DNA of 64,000 bases, from NCBI RefSeq assembly GCF_900109455.1, contig NZ_FOAG01000002.1:1-64000 (forward strand). The letters are read 5' to 3'. Within the stretch, counting starts at the first letter, position 1. Each line of letters begins with the position of its first letter. The notes under the pieces were generated by a model. That model worked only from the letters and a program-made list of their open reading frames with translations, ran no database searches and was not told the DNA's origin. Positions 8,038 through 16,010 of this stretch are shown one piece after another. The position numbers were made by a program, and so were the translations under genes. Source of the DNA: Roseovarius azorensis (GTDB lineage Bacteria; Pseudomonadota; Alphaproteobacteria; Rhodobacterales; Rhodobacteraceae).

Positions 8038-8058
8038 GGGCCCGCACCATGCGGGCCC
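8038..8058 (-). terminator. Hairpin after the tautomerase gene
   Basis: This is the same 9-bp stem and CCA loop as at 7710-7730, 14 bp past the stop of the minus-strand tautomerase gene. It probably ends the GST operon transcript. Confidence 0.55.
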
Positions 8059-8071
8059 CGACCTTGTTGCG

Positions 8072-8278
8072 CTAGCCTTTCAGAGACTTTCGATAGTCCG
8101 CGACCGGCAGGCCGCCGACACCCCAGTTCTCCATCTCGACCTCTTCGATCACGACAAAGGTGGTGGCCGGGTTCTTGCCCAGCACCTCGACCAGCATGTC
8201 GGTGGACCGTTTGATCAGTTCGGCCTTCTGCGCGGGTGTCACGCCTTCGCGGGTGACCTGGATATTGACATACGGCAT
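8072..8278 (-). CDS. 4-oxalocrotonate tautomerase family protein
   Basis: A 68-residue protein with the catalytic Pro directly after the initiator Met (MPYVNIQVTREG), so Pro1 would be the general base after Met removal. Its size matches the 4-OT monomer. ELIKRSTDMLVEVLGK is the family helix. Such enzymes tautomerise or dehalogenate unsaturated acids; the substrate is unknown. It is the last gene of an operon with an NTF2-like protein (3-bp gap) and a GST. Confidence 0.85.
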   Translation of the reverse strand: MPYVNIQVTREGVTPAQKAELIKRSTDMLVEVLGKNPATTFVVIEEVEMENWGVGGLPVADYRKSLKG

Positions 8279-8281
8279 GTC

Positions 8282-8662
8282 TCAGCCCTCGCTCTTCGGT
8301 TTGATGTGAAAGATCTTGGCGGCGATCTGCCAGCGCCCGTTTTCCCGCACCAGCGTCAGGAAATCGAGGAAATCGCGCTCGCCGATCGAACAGCGGACCT
8401 TGGCGAGGGCGGTATTGTCCCCGGCAAACTCGATACTGTCGATCACATCCCGGCGCGGCTCGCCCCGGGACTGTGGCGACACGCGCTTGGCGATGACGGG
8501 AAAGTATTCCTCCATCGACCGGAACAGCGCCGGGGCCTCATCCGCCGTGGCATAGAGCGCACGCGGATGAAACACCGCCTCGAAAAGAGCGAGATCACAG
8601 GTGTAGAGCGCATCAAAATAAGTGTGCAGAACCTCGCGCACTTCTGCGAACTTGTCGCTCAT
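8282..8662 (-). CDS. NTF2-like (SnoaL/lumazine-binding type) protein
   Basis: A 126-residue single-domain protein of the NTF2 fold, an alpha+beta barrel with a hydrophobic pocket. N-terminal FAEVREVLHTYFDALYTCDLALFEAVFHP and C-terminal FLTLVRENGRWQIAAKIFH are typical of the putative lumazine-binding/SnoaL-like group. It may be enzymatic or ligand-binding; the sequence does not decide. Its start overlaps the GST stop as ATGA (8659-8662), so it is translationally coupled. Confidence 0.75.
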   Translation of the reverse strand: MSDKFAEVREVLHTYFDALYTCDLALFEAVFHPRALYATADEAPALFRSMEEYFPVIAKRVSPQSRGEPRRDVIDSIEFAGDNTALAKVRCSIGERDFLDFLTLVRENGRWQIAAKIFHIKPKSEG

Positions 8663-9273
8663 GCCGCCAGACCCTCTTCTTGCAGCGTCTGCACAACGGC
8701 CTTGCGCGCCGCGATCCGGTCCATGAAAGCCACCAGAACCGGCCGGTCAGCCAGCGACACCCCGATAAAGTTCGTCCAGTTCAGGATCACGAAAGCATAG
8801 ATATCCACCACCGACAGACGATCCCCGAAAATATAGGGGCCGGTTTCCGACAGCATCGCCTCGAACTGGCCGATCCTGCGATCGAGATGCGCTGTCGCGG
8901 CTGTCTTTTGCTCGTCCGACATCTCGCGCCCCGAAAAGAACGGGCTGAATGCCCGGTGCAGCTCGGAAGACAGAAAGCTGAGAACCTCCTGCAACCGCAC
9001 GCGCTCCATCGTGCCGACAGCGGGCACCAGCGCATGTTCGGGGAACTGATCGCCAAGATATTGCAGCACGGCGGCGTTTTCGGTGATCACATCGCCGCTT
9101 GCCAGACGCAGCGCGGGCACATAACCGCGCGGATTGACCTTGGAATAATCATGGCCGGATTCGGTCAGACCCTTTTCGGTATCGACGCTCTCGCGGGTGT
9201 GCTCTGCGCCAACTTCGTTCAGGATGATATGAGCGGCCATCGAGCAGGCCCCGGGTTTGTAATAGAGATGCAT
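8659..9273 (-). CDS. Glutathione S-transferase, beta-class-like
   Basis: A 204-residue cytosolic GST. The N-terminal thioredoxin domain begins MHLYYKPGACSMAAHIILNE, with the cysteine of PGACS at the beta-class catalytic position. NPRGYVPAL has the cis-Pro, and ENAAVLQYL binds the glutamyl end of glutathione. The helical C-terminal domain follows, with the family DRLSVVDIYAF motif. It conjugates glutathione to electrophiles. AAGGAG lies seven bases before the ATG. It leads the GST-NTF2-tautomerase operon and is divergent from an HxlR regulator. Confidence 0.9.
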   Translation of the reverse strand: MHLYYKPGACSMAAHIILNEVGAEHTRESVDTEKGLTESGHDYSKVNPRGYVPALRLASGDVITENAAVLQYLGDQFPEHALVPAVGTMERVRLQEVLSFLSSELHRAFSPFFSGREMSDEQKTAATAHLDRRIGQFEAMLSETGPYIFGDRLSVVDIYAFVILNWTNFIGVSLADRPVLVAFMDRIAARKAVVQTLQEEGLAA

Positions 9274-9334
9274 TTACAGACTCCTTTGATTGGGTGCCCG
9301 GTATCTGTGTGAAATGATTTCCTTTGACAATGTA

Positions 9335-9349
9335 GTATCCGAAAGATAC
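9335..9349. promoter_or_regulatory. Candidate HxlR operator between divergent genes
   Basis: GTATC-cgaaa-GATAC is an exact inverted repeat lying just after a TTGACA -35-like hexamer (9324-9329). A further GGTATC half-site is at 9300-9305. The position between GST and the regulator fits autoregulation and control of the operon. Confidence 0.5.
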
Positions 9350-9389
9350 CTGATTTTCAGATTTCCCGGAAGAAACCAGGTAACCCGAG

Positions 9390-9773
9390 ATGCCTCTGAA
9401 AATGCGCCGCAACGACAGCCCGAAACCGCCGGAGCCCTGCATGCTGACCGAATGCATGGCGGTGATCGCCGGGGCATGGGCCGCGAATGTCATCTGGTCC
9501 CTGCGCGCCGGTCCGCGCCGGTTCAGCGAATTGCGCGTCGATATTCCGCCGATCACCGCCAAGGTGCTCTCGACCCGCCTCAGCGAGTTGGAGGCGCGCG
9601 GCGTGATCCTGCGCCGGGTCATGCCCACCTCGCCGCCCTCGGTCGAATATCAGCTCACCCCGCTCGGGTCCGAACTGATCCCGGCGCTTGAGGCGATCGT
9701 CGATGTCGGCCACCGGCTCAAGACTGTCCGCGCCGCTCAGCATCACGAAGATCCGGTCGGGGCCGAAGCCTGA
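9390..9773 (+). CDS. HxlR-family winged-helix regulator
   Basis: A 127-residue HxlR-family DNA-binding protein. CMLTECMAVIAGAWAANVIW opens the winged helix, RRFSELRVDIPPITAKVLSTRL is the recognition region, and YQLTPLGSELIPAL is the C-terminal family signature. A cysteine at residue 17 sits where redox-sensing family members such as HypR carry a reactive cysteine; a second is at 22. Being divergent from GST-NTF2-tautomerase, it is the obvious regulator of that operon. Sensing of electrophiles or quinones is inference. Confidence 0.82.
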   Translation: MPLKMRRNDSPKPPEPCMLTECMAVIAGAWAANVIWSLRAGPRRFSELRVDIPPITAKVLSTRLSELEARGVILRRVMPTSPPSVEYQLTPLGSELIPALEAIVDVGHRLKTVRAAQHHEDPVGAEA

Positions 9774-9774
9774 G

Positions 9775-9963
9775 TCAGCCCAGCCGACAGATCGGCGCGC
9801 CCTGCGACAGCGAGGTGACGAACCGTCCCTCCGCCGTGTCGCGGATCCCATAGCCATAGCCACGCAGCCGGTGCAGCCATTCGCGCTCTGAAACCGCCAG
9901 CACGCGCTCGCGCAGAACGAAATCGCGAATCGCGGTCGTGTTCTCTGTGTGGTGCAGGTTCAT
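9775..9963 (-). CDS. Small conserved hypothetical protein
   Basis: A 62-residue, mainly helical, charged protein starting MNLHHTENTTAIRDFVLRER and ending in APICRLG. I recall similar short proteins in other Rhodobacteraceae but no function. An in-frame GTG at 9999 would add 12 residues. I prefer the ATG at 9963, which has GGAAACG before it. The stop abuts the HxlR stop, so the two genes converge with no space for a terminator. Confidence 0.55.
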   Translation of the reverse strand: MNLHHTENTTAIRDFVLRERVLAVSEREWLHRLRGYGYGIRDTAEGRFVTSLSQGAPICRLG

Positions 9964-10066
9964 CGTTTCCAACCCTGTTACAGTTAACCATTCAATCACG
10001 GTTAGTTGAACGATATGGCGTCAATCGTGCCGGATTGTGGCGGTATCGGGGAATTCTGCGAAGACC

Positions 10067-10783
10067 TCAGCGTAGTGCGTCGATGCCCGGCAATTGCGCG
10101 ACATGCTCGCGCCGAGCCTTTGCGGCGGCGATCAGCGCCCGGAATATCCCCATCTGCCGACGCGCATAGAACAGGTGTTCGGGGTGCCATTGCACGCCCA
10201 GGGCAAACGGCTCCTCGACCCGCTCGATGGCCTGCACCATGCCGCCGGTGTCATGCGCCGCCGCGCGCAGCCCGGCGCCCAGCCGGTCCACCGCCTGCGT
10301 GTGCAGCGCGTTCACCTTCATCGGCCCCGCACCGGCCAGCCCGGCCAGCCGCGTGCCCGGCTCGATACAGACCGTCTTGCGCGGCAGCACGGTGCGCATG
10401 TGGTTGCTGGCCGCATAGGTGGCATAGGCGTCCTGATGCAGCGTCCCGCCAAGCGCGATGTTCAGCATCTGGCTGCCCCGGCAGATGCCCAGCACCGGCT
10501 TGGACCGCTCGAACGCCGCCAGCACCAGCCCGCGTTCCAGCGCATCACGGCCAGGATCGAGCCGCGCCGAGGTGACGATCCGCCCGCCATAGAGATCGGG
10601 CGAGATATCGTCGCCGCCGCCGATGATGATTCCGTCAACGCTGTCGATATCGGCCTCGCGCCCCGCCTGCCAACGCAGCGCCCGCCCGCCCGCCATCCAG
10701 ACATTGAACGCCACCAGCGGAAATATCCGCCAGCCCGACCGCCGCGAGACGGTAACCCCGATGAGCGGTCTTGGGGACTGCAT
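10067..10783 (-). CDS. Class I glutamine amidotransferase-like hydrolase, peptidase C26 (gamma-Glu-GABA hydrolase type)
   Basis: A 238-residue protein with the C26 triad: the nucleophile in GICRGSQMLN (near residue 100) and the His and Glu in GVQWHPEH near 200. GGGDDISPDLYGG is the typical oxyanion region of PuuD-like enzymes, which split gamma-glutamyl bonds. The start overlaps the stop of the upstream amidoligase gene as TGATG (10785-10781), so both are made together. An enzyme that forms and one that breaks an amide on an unknown amino acid or polyamine is the natural reading. Confidence 0.85.
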   Translation of the reverse strand: MQSPRPLIGVTVSRRSGWRIFPLVAFNVWMAGGRALRWQAGREADIDSVDGIIIGGGDDISPDLYGGRIVTSARLDPGRDALERGLVLAAFERSKPVLGICRGSQMLNIALGGTLHQDAYATYAASNHMRTVLPRKTVCIEPGTRLAGLAGAGPMKVNALHTQAVDRLGAGLRAAAHDTGGMVQAIERVEEPFALGVQWHPEHLFYARRQMGIFRALIAAAKARREHVAQLPGIDALR

Positions 10784-11733
10784 CAGATCCCCATCCCCGC
10801 GCTTCGCAGGATACGGCCACAGCGCGATGCCCAGCCCTGCCGCGACAGCGTGACCAGCCCGTGATCGTCCTCCCACGCCTGCGCCAGCCGGGTCAGAAGA
10901 GTCTTGTCTCCAGCCACCCGCTCCACCACCAGCCAGCGCCGCCACTCGTCGGCGATGGACCAGCCGTCCTCGTCGATGCGGCAATCGGGCAGTCGGAAAT
11001 GAAAGGTGGGCCGCGCCGAGGTCTTGTCGGAAATCGCCGCCGCGATGCGTCCGGGCCGGAAATGCGCAAAGACCGGCAGCATGTCCAGCCCCCGGTTGCG
11101 GCTTGGCGTATGCTCCAGATAGAGGTCAATCACCCGGTCGAGGCTGACCCCCTGCCCCACCCGAATCAGCGCGCGCACGAATTCGGTGGGATAGGGATCG
11201 GTGAACGGCAGAAGGCGGCGCGCCTCGTCGATTGGATGGGCGCTGCGCAACCAGTCCTCGATCAGCGCATAGGCCAGCAGCGGACGCAGGATATCGGCGT
11301 CCCCGTCGCTCGCGATCTCTATGTTCAGATGCAGGCCAAAGCCAAAGAACCAGCCCGCCCCGCTGCCCAGCGCGCCCGCATCGCGCAGGGCGGCGCGCAG
11401 ACCGTCGAGCCGCGCAAGCCCGGCCATGTCCAAAGGCTCGGTCACGATCTCGACCGGGATCACCTCGCGCCCCAGATCGAGCGCCAGATCGCGCAGCTTG
11501 GTCTTTTGCGCGTTGCGCAGGAAGATGTCGAGATAGACTTCGAGCTTGCCGATCCGGCTGCCTTCGACGCTCCAGACATGGCTGTCCACCTGTTCCGCCC
11601 GCCCGCCCAGCACGTCGACGCACTGACGCGCGACCTCGGCCTCGGACAAGCCGCCCAGTTCGATCTCGACCCCCACACGGCGCGGTTCGCCAGCGGCGTT
11701 GAACGGCTGCGGCAGGGATACGAATTCCGTCAT
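10783..11733 (-). CDS. Putative amidoligase (glutamine-synthetase-like fold)
   Basis: A 316-residue member of the Amidoligase_2 family (PF12224). Its characteristic blocks are present in order: VGVEIELGGLS near 20, SRIGKLEVYLD near 60, PVEIVTEPLDM near 95, GFGLHLNIEI near 135, and SRNRGLDMLPVFAHF near 215. The acidic and His residues in these blocks correspond to the metal- and ATP-binding residues of glutamine synthetase/glutamate-cysteine ligase enzymes. The family has been predicted to make amide or peptide bonds in uncharacterised metabolites. ATG at 11733 follows the rlmN stop by 4 bp and the C26 gene follows with a 1-bp overlap. Confidence 0.8.
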   Translation of the reverse strand: MTEFVSLPQPFNAAGEPRRVGVEIELGGLSEAEVARQCVDVLGGRAEQVDSHVWSVEGSRIGKLEVYLDIFLRNAQKTKLRDLALDLGREVIPVEIVTEPLDMAGLARLDGLRAALRDAGALGSGAGWFFGFGLHLNIEIASDGDADILRPLLAYALIEDWLRSAHPIDEARRLLPFTDPYPTEFVRALIRVGQGVSLDRVIDLYLEHTPSRNRGLDMLPVFAHFRPGRIAAAISDKTSARPTFHFRLPDCRIDEDGWSIADEWRRWLVVERVAGDKTLLTRLAQAWEDDHGLVTLSRQGWASRCGRILRSAGMGI

Positions 11734-11737
11734 CGGC

Positions 11738-12919
11738 TCAGCCAAGCCTTGTCTCGGCCTCGATCTCGGCACGTGACTTGCGGGCGCGTTCGGTGGCGGA
11801 TTTCAGCTGTCCGCAGGCCGCCATGATATCCTCGCCGCGCGGGGTGCGGATCGGGCTGGCGTAACCGGCCTTGTAGATGATGTCGGCAAAGCGCTCGATC
11901 CGGTCCCAGTCGCTGCGCTGATGCGGCGCGCCGGGCCATTCGTTGAACGGGATAAGGTTGATCTTGGCCGGAATACCCCGGATCAGCTGCACCAGACGAC
12001 GGGCATCGGCATCGCTGTCATTCACATCCTTGAGCATCACGTATTCAAAGGTGATCCGCTCGGAATTCGACAGGCGCGGATAATCGCGCAGCGCGCCCAG
12101 CAGCGTCTCGATGTTCCAGCGCTTGTTGATCGGCACCAGCTTGTCGCGCACCTCGTCGGTGGTGGCATGAAACGACACCGCCAGCAGACAGCCGATTTCC
12201 TCTGCCGTCCGCGCGATCTCGGGCACCACGCCAGAAGTGCTGAGCGTGATCCGCCGACGGCTCAGCGAAATCCCCTCGCCATCCATCGCGATCTTCATCG
12301 CATCCCGCACGTTCTCGAAATTGTAAAGCGGCTCGCCCATCCCCATCAGCACGATATTGCTGATCAGGCGCGGGCGCTCGCCCGCCGCCTCGCCCGGTTT
12401 GGGCCACTCGTTCAGATCGTCGCGCGCCAGCATCACCTGACCGATGATCTCGCCCGCCGTCAGGTTGCGCACCAGTTTCTGCGTCCCGGTATGGCAGAAC
12501 GAACAGGTCAGCGTGCAGCCGACCTGAGAGGAAATGCACAGCGTGCCGCGATCCGTCTCGGGGATATAGACCACCTCGACCTCATGCCCGCCCGCGATAC
12601 GCACCAGATACTTGCGCGTACCGTCGGCGCTGACCTGCTTGCTCACCACCTCGGGGATCTCGATCACGAATTTATCAGCCAGTTCCGCGCGATAGGATTT
12701 CGCCAGATTGGTCATGGCGTGGAAATCGCGCACGCCCCATTGGTAGATCCATTGCCAGATCTGGTTCACGCGCATCTTTGCCTGCTTTTCCGGCGTGCCG
12801 TGCGCGATCAGCACCTCGCGCAGCCGCTCGCGCGTCAGCCCGACAAGGTTCACGGGCCCCTCGGGCAGCTTGCGGGGGATGGTCAGCACATCCTGTGTGA
12901 TCGGGGCGGTGTTGGTCAT
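11738..12919 (-). CDS. rlmN: 23S rRNA (A2503-C2)/tRNA (A37-C2) methyltransferase RlmN
   Basis: A 393-residue radical-SAM enzyme that methylates C2 of A2503 in 23S rRNA and A37 in some tRNAs. The CTLTCSFC motif (CxxxCxxC) binds the 4Fe-4S cluster, [12 protein letters not shown] binds SAM, and the resolving cysteine lies in IMAACGQL at the C-terminus. [14 protein letters not shown] is highly conserved. I start at the ATG of MTNTAPITQ. The gene is followed after 4 bp by the amidoligase gene; tag lies 66 bp upstream on the same strand. Confidence 0.96.
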   Translation of the reverse strand: MTNTAPITQDVLTIPRKLPEGPVNLVGLTRERLREVLIAHGTPEKQAKMRVNQIWQWIYQWGVRDFHAMTNLAKSYRAELADKFVIEIPEVVSKQVSADGTRKYLVRIAGGHEVEVVYIPETDRGTLCISSQVGCTLTCSFCHTGTQKLVRNLTAGEIIGQVMLARDDLNEWPKPGEAAGERPRLISNIVLMGMGEPLYNFENVRDAMKIAMDGEGISLSRRRITLSTSGVVPEIARTAEEIGCLLAVSFHATTDEVRDKLVPINKRWNIETLLGALRDYPRLSNSERITFEYVMLKDVNDSDADARRLVQLIRGIPAKINLIPFNEWPGAPHQRSDWDRIERFADIIYKAGYASPIRTPRGEDIMAACGQLKSATERARKSRAEIEAETRLG

Positions 12920-12985
12920 GGGCCTGTCGCGGTTCGGGTATGGAATGCATCCCCATATAGGATTCGCGCGGCGAATCCAAAACAT

Positions 12986-13573
12986 CTATGCGCCGGGGCG
13001 CGCAGCCTGTCCCATTTTCGCAACCTTCGCATGACAGGGGCAGGTCACCAGATGATCGTTGACCATGCCCACCGCCTGCATGAAGGCATAGACGATGGTA
13101 GGCCCACAGAACTTGAACCCCCTTTTCTTCAAATCCTTTGAAATTTTTAGGGAAAGATCGGTCTGCGCGGGCACCTCCGCCAGGCTCTTCCAACGGTTCA
13201 GGATCGGCCTGCCATCCACGAAATTCCACAGGTAGCGGTCAAAGCCCCCCTCGGCCTCGACCGCCTGCCAGGCACGGGCATTGCCGATGGTGGCCTCGAT
13301 CTTGCCACGGTGGCGGATGATGCCGGGATCGGCCAGCAGGCGGGTCACGTCATCCGCCCCCCAGCCTGCGATCACATGCGGATCAAACCCTTGGAAAGCC
13401 GCGCGAAAACTGTCGCGCTTGCGCAGGATGGTGATCCAGCTCAGCCCGGCCTGAAACCCGTCGAGAACCAGCTTTTCCCACAGCGCGCGGCTGTCATGTT
13501 CCGGCACCCCCCATTCGTGATCGTGATAGGCCTCGTAGAGCGGATCCGACCCGACCCAACCGCATCTGTCCAT
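12986..13573 (-). CDS. tag: DNA-3-methyladenine glycosylase I
   Basis: A 195-residue constitutive base-excision enzyme that removes 3-methyladenine. The zinc site is complete: Cys in MDRCGWVG, His in YHDHEWG, and the C-terminal NDHLVTCPCH. DGFQAGLSWITILRKR contains the catalytic glutamine-to-tryptophan region, followed by the HhH-type fold. Start at ATG 13573. It is divergent from the EAL gene and shares a 111-bp upstream region that holds a CtrA site. Confidence 0.95.
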   Translation of the reverse strand: MDRCGWVGSDPLYEAYHDHEWGVPEHDSRALWEKLVLDGFQAGLSWITILRKRDSFRAAFQGFDPHVIAGWGADDVTRLLADPGIIRHRGKIEATIGNARAWQAVEAEGGFDRYLWNFVDGRPILNRWKSLAEVPAQTDLSLKISKDLKKRGFKFCGPTIVYAFMQAVGMVNDHLVTCPCHAKVAKMGQAARPGA

Positions 13574-13626
13574 CGACGTTTCCCCCGGCTCCGACCGTTT
13601 CCGCAAATATGTTTCAAATCAGCGCT

Positions 13627-13642
13627 TTAAGCAATGCTTAAC
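13627..13642 (+). promoter_or_regulatory. Full CtrA-type binding site
   Basis: TTAAGCAATGCTTAAC matches the CtrA consensus TTAA-N7-TTAAC exactly. It lies 43 bp before the EAL gene start and 54 bp before the divergent tag start. Confidence 0.6.
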
Positions 13643-13684
13643 GGATTTGACGGAACCTGAAAACTCGCCAGTCTGGAGGTGTGC

Positions 13685-14521
13685 ATGGGGCAGAACCGCA
13701 AATGGGCCGATATCCCGGCCGGACAGGACAACCCGCTGTCCTTCGCCGTCTCGGCACGCGACCGGTCGGTGGTCGACATGGTCAGGCAGGCGGTGGAACA
13801 CAAACAGGTCATGCTCGCCTATCAGGCGGTCGTGCCCGCCGGTCAGCAGGACAGGCCCGCCTTTTACGAGGGGCTGATCCGCGTTCTGGACGAAACCGGG
13901 CGGGTGATCCCGGCGCGCGACTTCATCAATATCGTCGAGGTGACCGAAACCGGGCGCATCATCGACTGCCTGGCGCTGGAAAAGGGGCTGAAAACCCTGT
14001 CGGACTATCCCGACCTGCGCCTTGCGATCAACATGTCGGCCCGCTCCATCGGCTATGCGCGCTGGCTGCGCATCCTCAAACGCGGCCTCGCGCAGGATCC
14101 GACCATCGCCGAACGGCTGATCCTCGAAATCACCGAAAACTCGGCCATGCTGGTGCCCGAAATCGTCACCGGCTTCATGAAGGAATTGCAGCGTCAGGGC
14201 ATCAGCTTTGCCCTCGATGATTTCGGGGCGGGCTACACGTCCTTCCGGTTTCTCAGGGATTTCTTCTTTGACATCGTCAAGATCGACGGACAGTTCATTC
14301 GCGGCGTGGCCACCGACGCCGACAACCAGGTGCTGACCGCCGCACTTCTCGCGATCGGACGCCAGTTCGACATGATCACCGTCGCCGAAAGCGTCGAGAA
14401 ACCCGAGGATGCCGCCTATCTCGCCGCGCTCGGGATCGACTGCCTGCAGGGCTATTACTTTGGCGCGCCGACCGTGCGGCCGCCCTGGCTCGACAACACG
14501 CTGGCGCACGCCAGCGCATGA
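13685..14521 (+). CDS. EAL-domain cyclic-di-GMP phosphodiesterase
   Basis: A 278-residue protein that is nearly all EAL domain, with no GGDEF or membrane part. It carries YEGLIRV in place of EAL, NMSARS, LEITEN, the metal-binding LDDFGAGYTSF, IVKIDGQF with the catalytic lysine, AESVE and LQGYYFG. All catalytic residues appear to be kept, so it should hydrolyse c-di-GMP. A GGAGG at 13675-13679 favours the ATG at 13685 over a GTG 6 bp upstream. Divergent from tag. Confidence 0.88.
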   Translation: MGQNRKWADIPAGQDNPLSFAVSARDRSVVDMVRQAVEHKQVMLAYQAVVPAGQQDRPAFYEGLIRVLDETGRVIPARDFINIVEVTETGRIIDCLALEKGLKTLSDYPDLRLAINMSARSIGYARWLRILKRGLAQDPTIAERLILEITENSAMLVPEIVTGFMKELQRQGISFALDDFGAGYTSFRFLRDFFFDIVKIDGQFIRGVATDADNQVLTAALLAIGRQFDMITVAESVEKPEDAAYLAALGIDCLQGYYFGAPTVRPPWLDNTLAHASA

Positions 14522-14598
14522 ATGTGACACTCCGCCCGTTGTCGCACCGCGACACATACGATAAGACACGATGGAACGGCGGGGAACATGACGGGATT

Positions 14599-14613
14599 CG
14601 CATGGAACATGCG
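14599..14613. promoter_or_regulatory. Dyad upstream of phaA
   Basis: CGCATG-gaa-CATGCG is a perfect inverted repeat 46 bp before phaA. A second dyad, TGTCG-caccg-CGACA, is at 14540-14554. Either could be an operator; PhaR-type TGC/GCA sites are conceivable but unproven. Confidence 0.3.
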
Positions 14614-14659
14614 CACCTCATCCATCCCGCGCCATGAAACACCCTGGTGGAGGATACAC

Positions 14660-15835
14660 ATGACCAATGTAGTAATTGCATCCGCGGCGCGCACCGCGGT
14701 CGGCTCTTTCGGCGGGGCGTTTTCCAATACGCCCGCGCATGATCTGGGCGCGGCGGTGCTTGAGGCGGTCGTCGCCCGCGCCGGGATCGACAAATCCGAA
14801 GTGTCCGAAACCATCCTTGGCCAGGTGCTGACCGCGGCCCAGGGCCAGAACCCCGCCCGTCAGGCGCATGTCAATGCGGGCCTGCCCATCGAATCGGCGG
14901 CGTGGAGCATCAACCAGGTCTGCGGCTCGGGCCTGCGCGCCGTGGCGCTCGGCGCCCAGCACATCCAGCTCGGGGATGCCGCCATCGTCTGCGCCGGCGG
15001 GCAGGAAAACATGACCCTCGCCCCCCATGCCGCGCATCTACGCGCCGGGCACAAGATGGGCGATATGATGTATATCGACACGATGATCCGCGACGGTCTG
15101 TGGGATGCGTTCAACGGCTATCACATGGGCCAGACCGCCGAGAACGTGGCCGAGAAATGGCAGATCAGCCGCGAGCAGCAGGACGAATTCGCCGTCGCCA
15201 GCCAGAACAAGGCCGAAGCCGCGCAGAAGGCGGGCAAGTTCGACGACGAGGTGATCGCCTTTACCGTCAAGACCCGCAAGGGCGACATCATCGTCGACAA
15301 GGACGAATATATCCGCCACGGCGCCACCATCGAGGCGATGCAGAAACTGCGCCCCGCCTTTACCAGGGACGGGTCGGTCACTGCGGCAAACGCCTCTGGC
15401 CTGAATGACGGCGCCGCGGGCACGCTCCTGATGAGCGCCGACGAGGCCGAGAAACGCGGCATCGAGCCGCTGGCGCGCATCGCCTCTTATGCCACCGCCG
15501 GGCTTGACCCGTCGATCATGGGCGTGGGTCCGATCCATGCCAGCCGCAAGGCGCTGGCAAAGGCGGGCTGGCGCGTCGAGGATCTCGATCTGGTCGAGGC
15601 GAACGAGGCCTTTGCCGCGCAGGCCTGCGCGGTCAACAAGGACATGGGCTGGGATCCGGCCATCGTCAACGTGAACGGCGGCGCCATCGCCATCGGTCAT
15701 CCGATCGGCGCAAGCGGCGCACGGGTGCTCAACACGCTGCTCTTCGAAATGAAACGCCGGGGCGCGAAACGCGGCCTTGCCACGCTCTGCATCGGCGGCG
15801 GCATGGGCGTTGCCATGTGCGTCGAGCGCCCCTGA
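14660..15835 (+). CDS. phaA: Acetyl-CoA C-acetyltransferase (beta-ketothiolase)
   Basis: A 391-residue thiolase that condenses two acetyl-CoA to acetoacetyl-CoA. The acyl-accepting Cys is in [11 protein letters not shown] (about residue 88), the His in [11 protein letters not shown], and the second Cys in [11 protein letters not shown]. Length and motifs match PhaA/AtoB. GGTGGAGGA lies just before ATG 14660. phaB follows 175 bp downstream beyond a terminator, so PHA synthesis or ketone-body use is the likely role. No phaC is in the window. Confidence 0.94.
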   Translation: MTNVVIASAARTAVGSFGGAFSNTPAHDLGAAVLEAVVARAGIDKSEVSETILGQVLTAAQGQNPARQAHVNAGLPIESAAWSINQVCGSGLRAVALGAQHIQLGDAAIVCAGGQENMTLAPHAAHLRAGHKMGDMMYIDTMIRDGLWDAFNGYHMGQTAENVAEKWQISREQQDEFAVASQNKAEAAQKAGKFDDEVIAFTVKTRKGDIIVDKDEYIRHGATIEAMQKLRPAFTRDGSVTAANASGLNDGAAGTLLMSADEAEKRGIEPLARIASYATAGLDPSIMGVGPIHASRKALAKAGWRVEDLDLVEANEAFAAQACAVNKDMGWDPAIVNVNGGAIAIGHPIGASGARVLNTLLFEMKRRGAKRGLATLCIGGGMGVAMCVERP

Positions 15836-15868
15836 GCGGCGGCGTGATGACCGGGTAGACGATCATCA

Positions 15869-15895
15869 GGGGTGCCCGCAACGGCACCCCTTTTT
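15869..15895 (+). terminator. phaA intrinsic terminator
   Basis: GGGGTGCC (15869-15876) pairs with GGCACCCC (15883-15890), followed by TTTTT. phaB must therefore be largely expressed from its own AT-rich promoter region at about 15930-16000. Confidence 0.9.
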
Positions 15896-16010
15896 CTGAC
15901 GTCCCTACGACATGTCGGCAGCGCGGAAACCTTCTCACGTAATATTATTGCGCATCATCACACAAAACAGTAACCAAGTTATCAAGACATTAGCCAGATT
16001 GGAGGATACC

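Larger units (their letters stand above)
7670..8071. other. Gene-free 402-bp stretch with 25-bp direct repeats and a double palindrome
   Basis: I see no credible gene between two convergent genes here. Identical 25-bp segments at 7707-7731 and 8035-8059 each contain a GGGCCCGCA/TGCGGGCCC hairpin and bracket about 300 bp. Inside lies a tandem palindrome at 7861-7886. The bracketed part has many short frames with no family resemblance. Confidence 0.6.

Noticed and set aside
9984-9991. TTAACCAT as a CtrA half-site
   Set aside because: A single half-site upstream of a small hypothetical gene is expected by chance.
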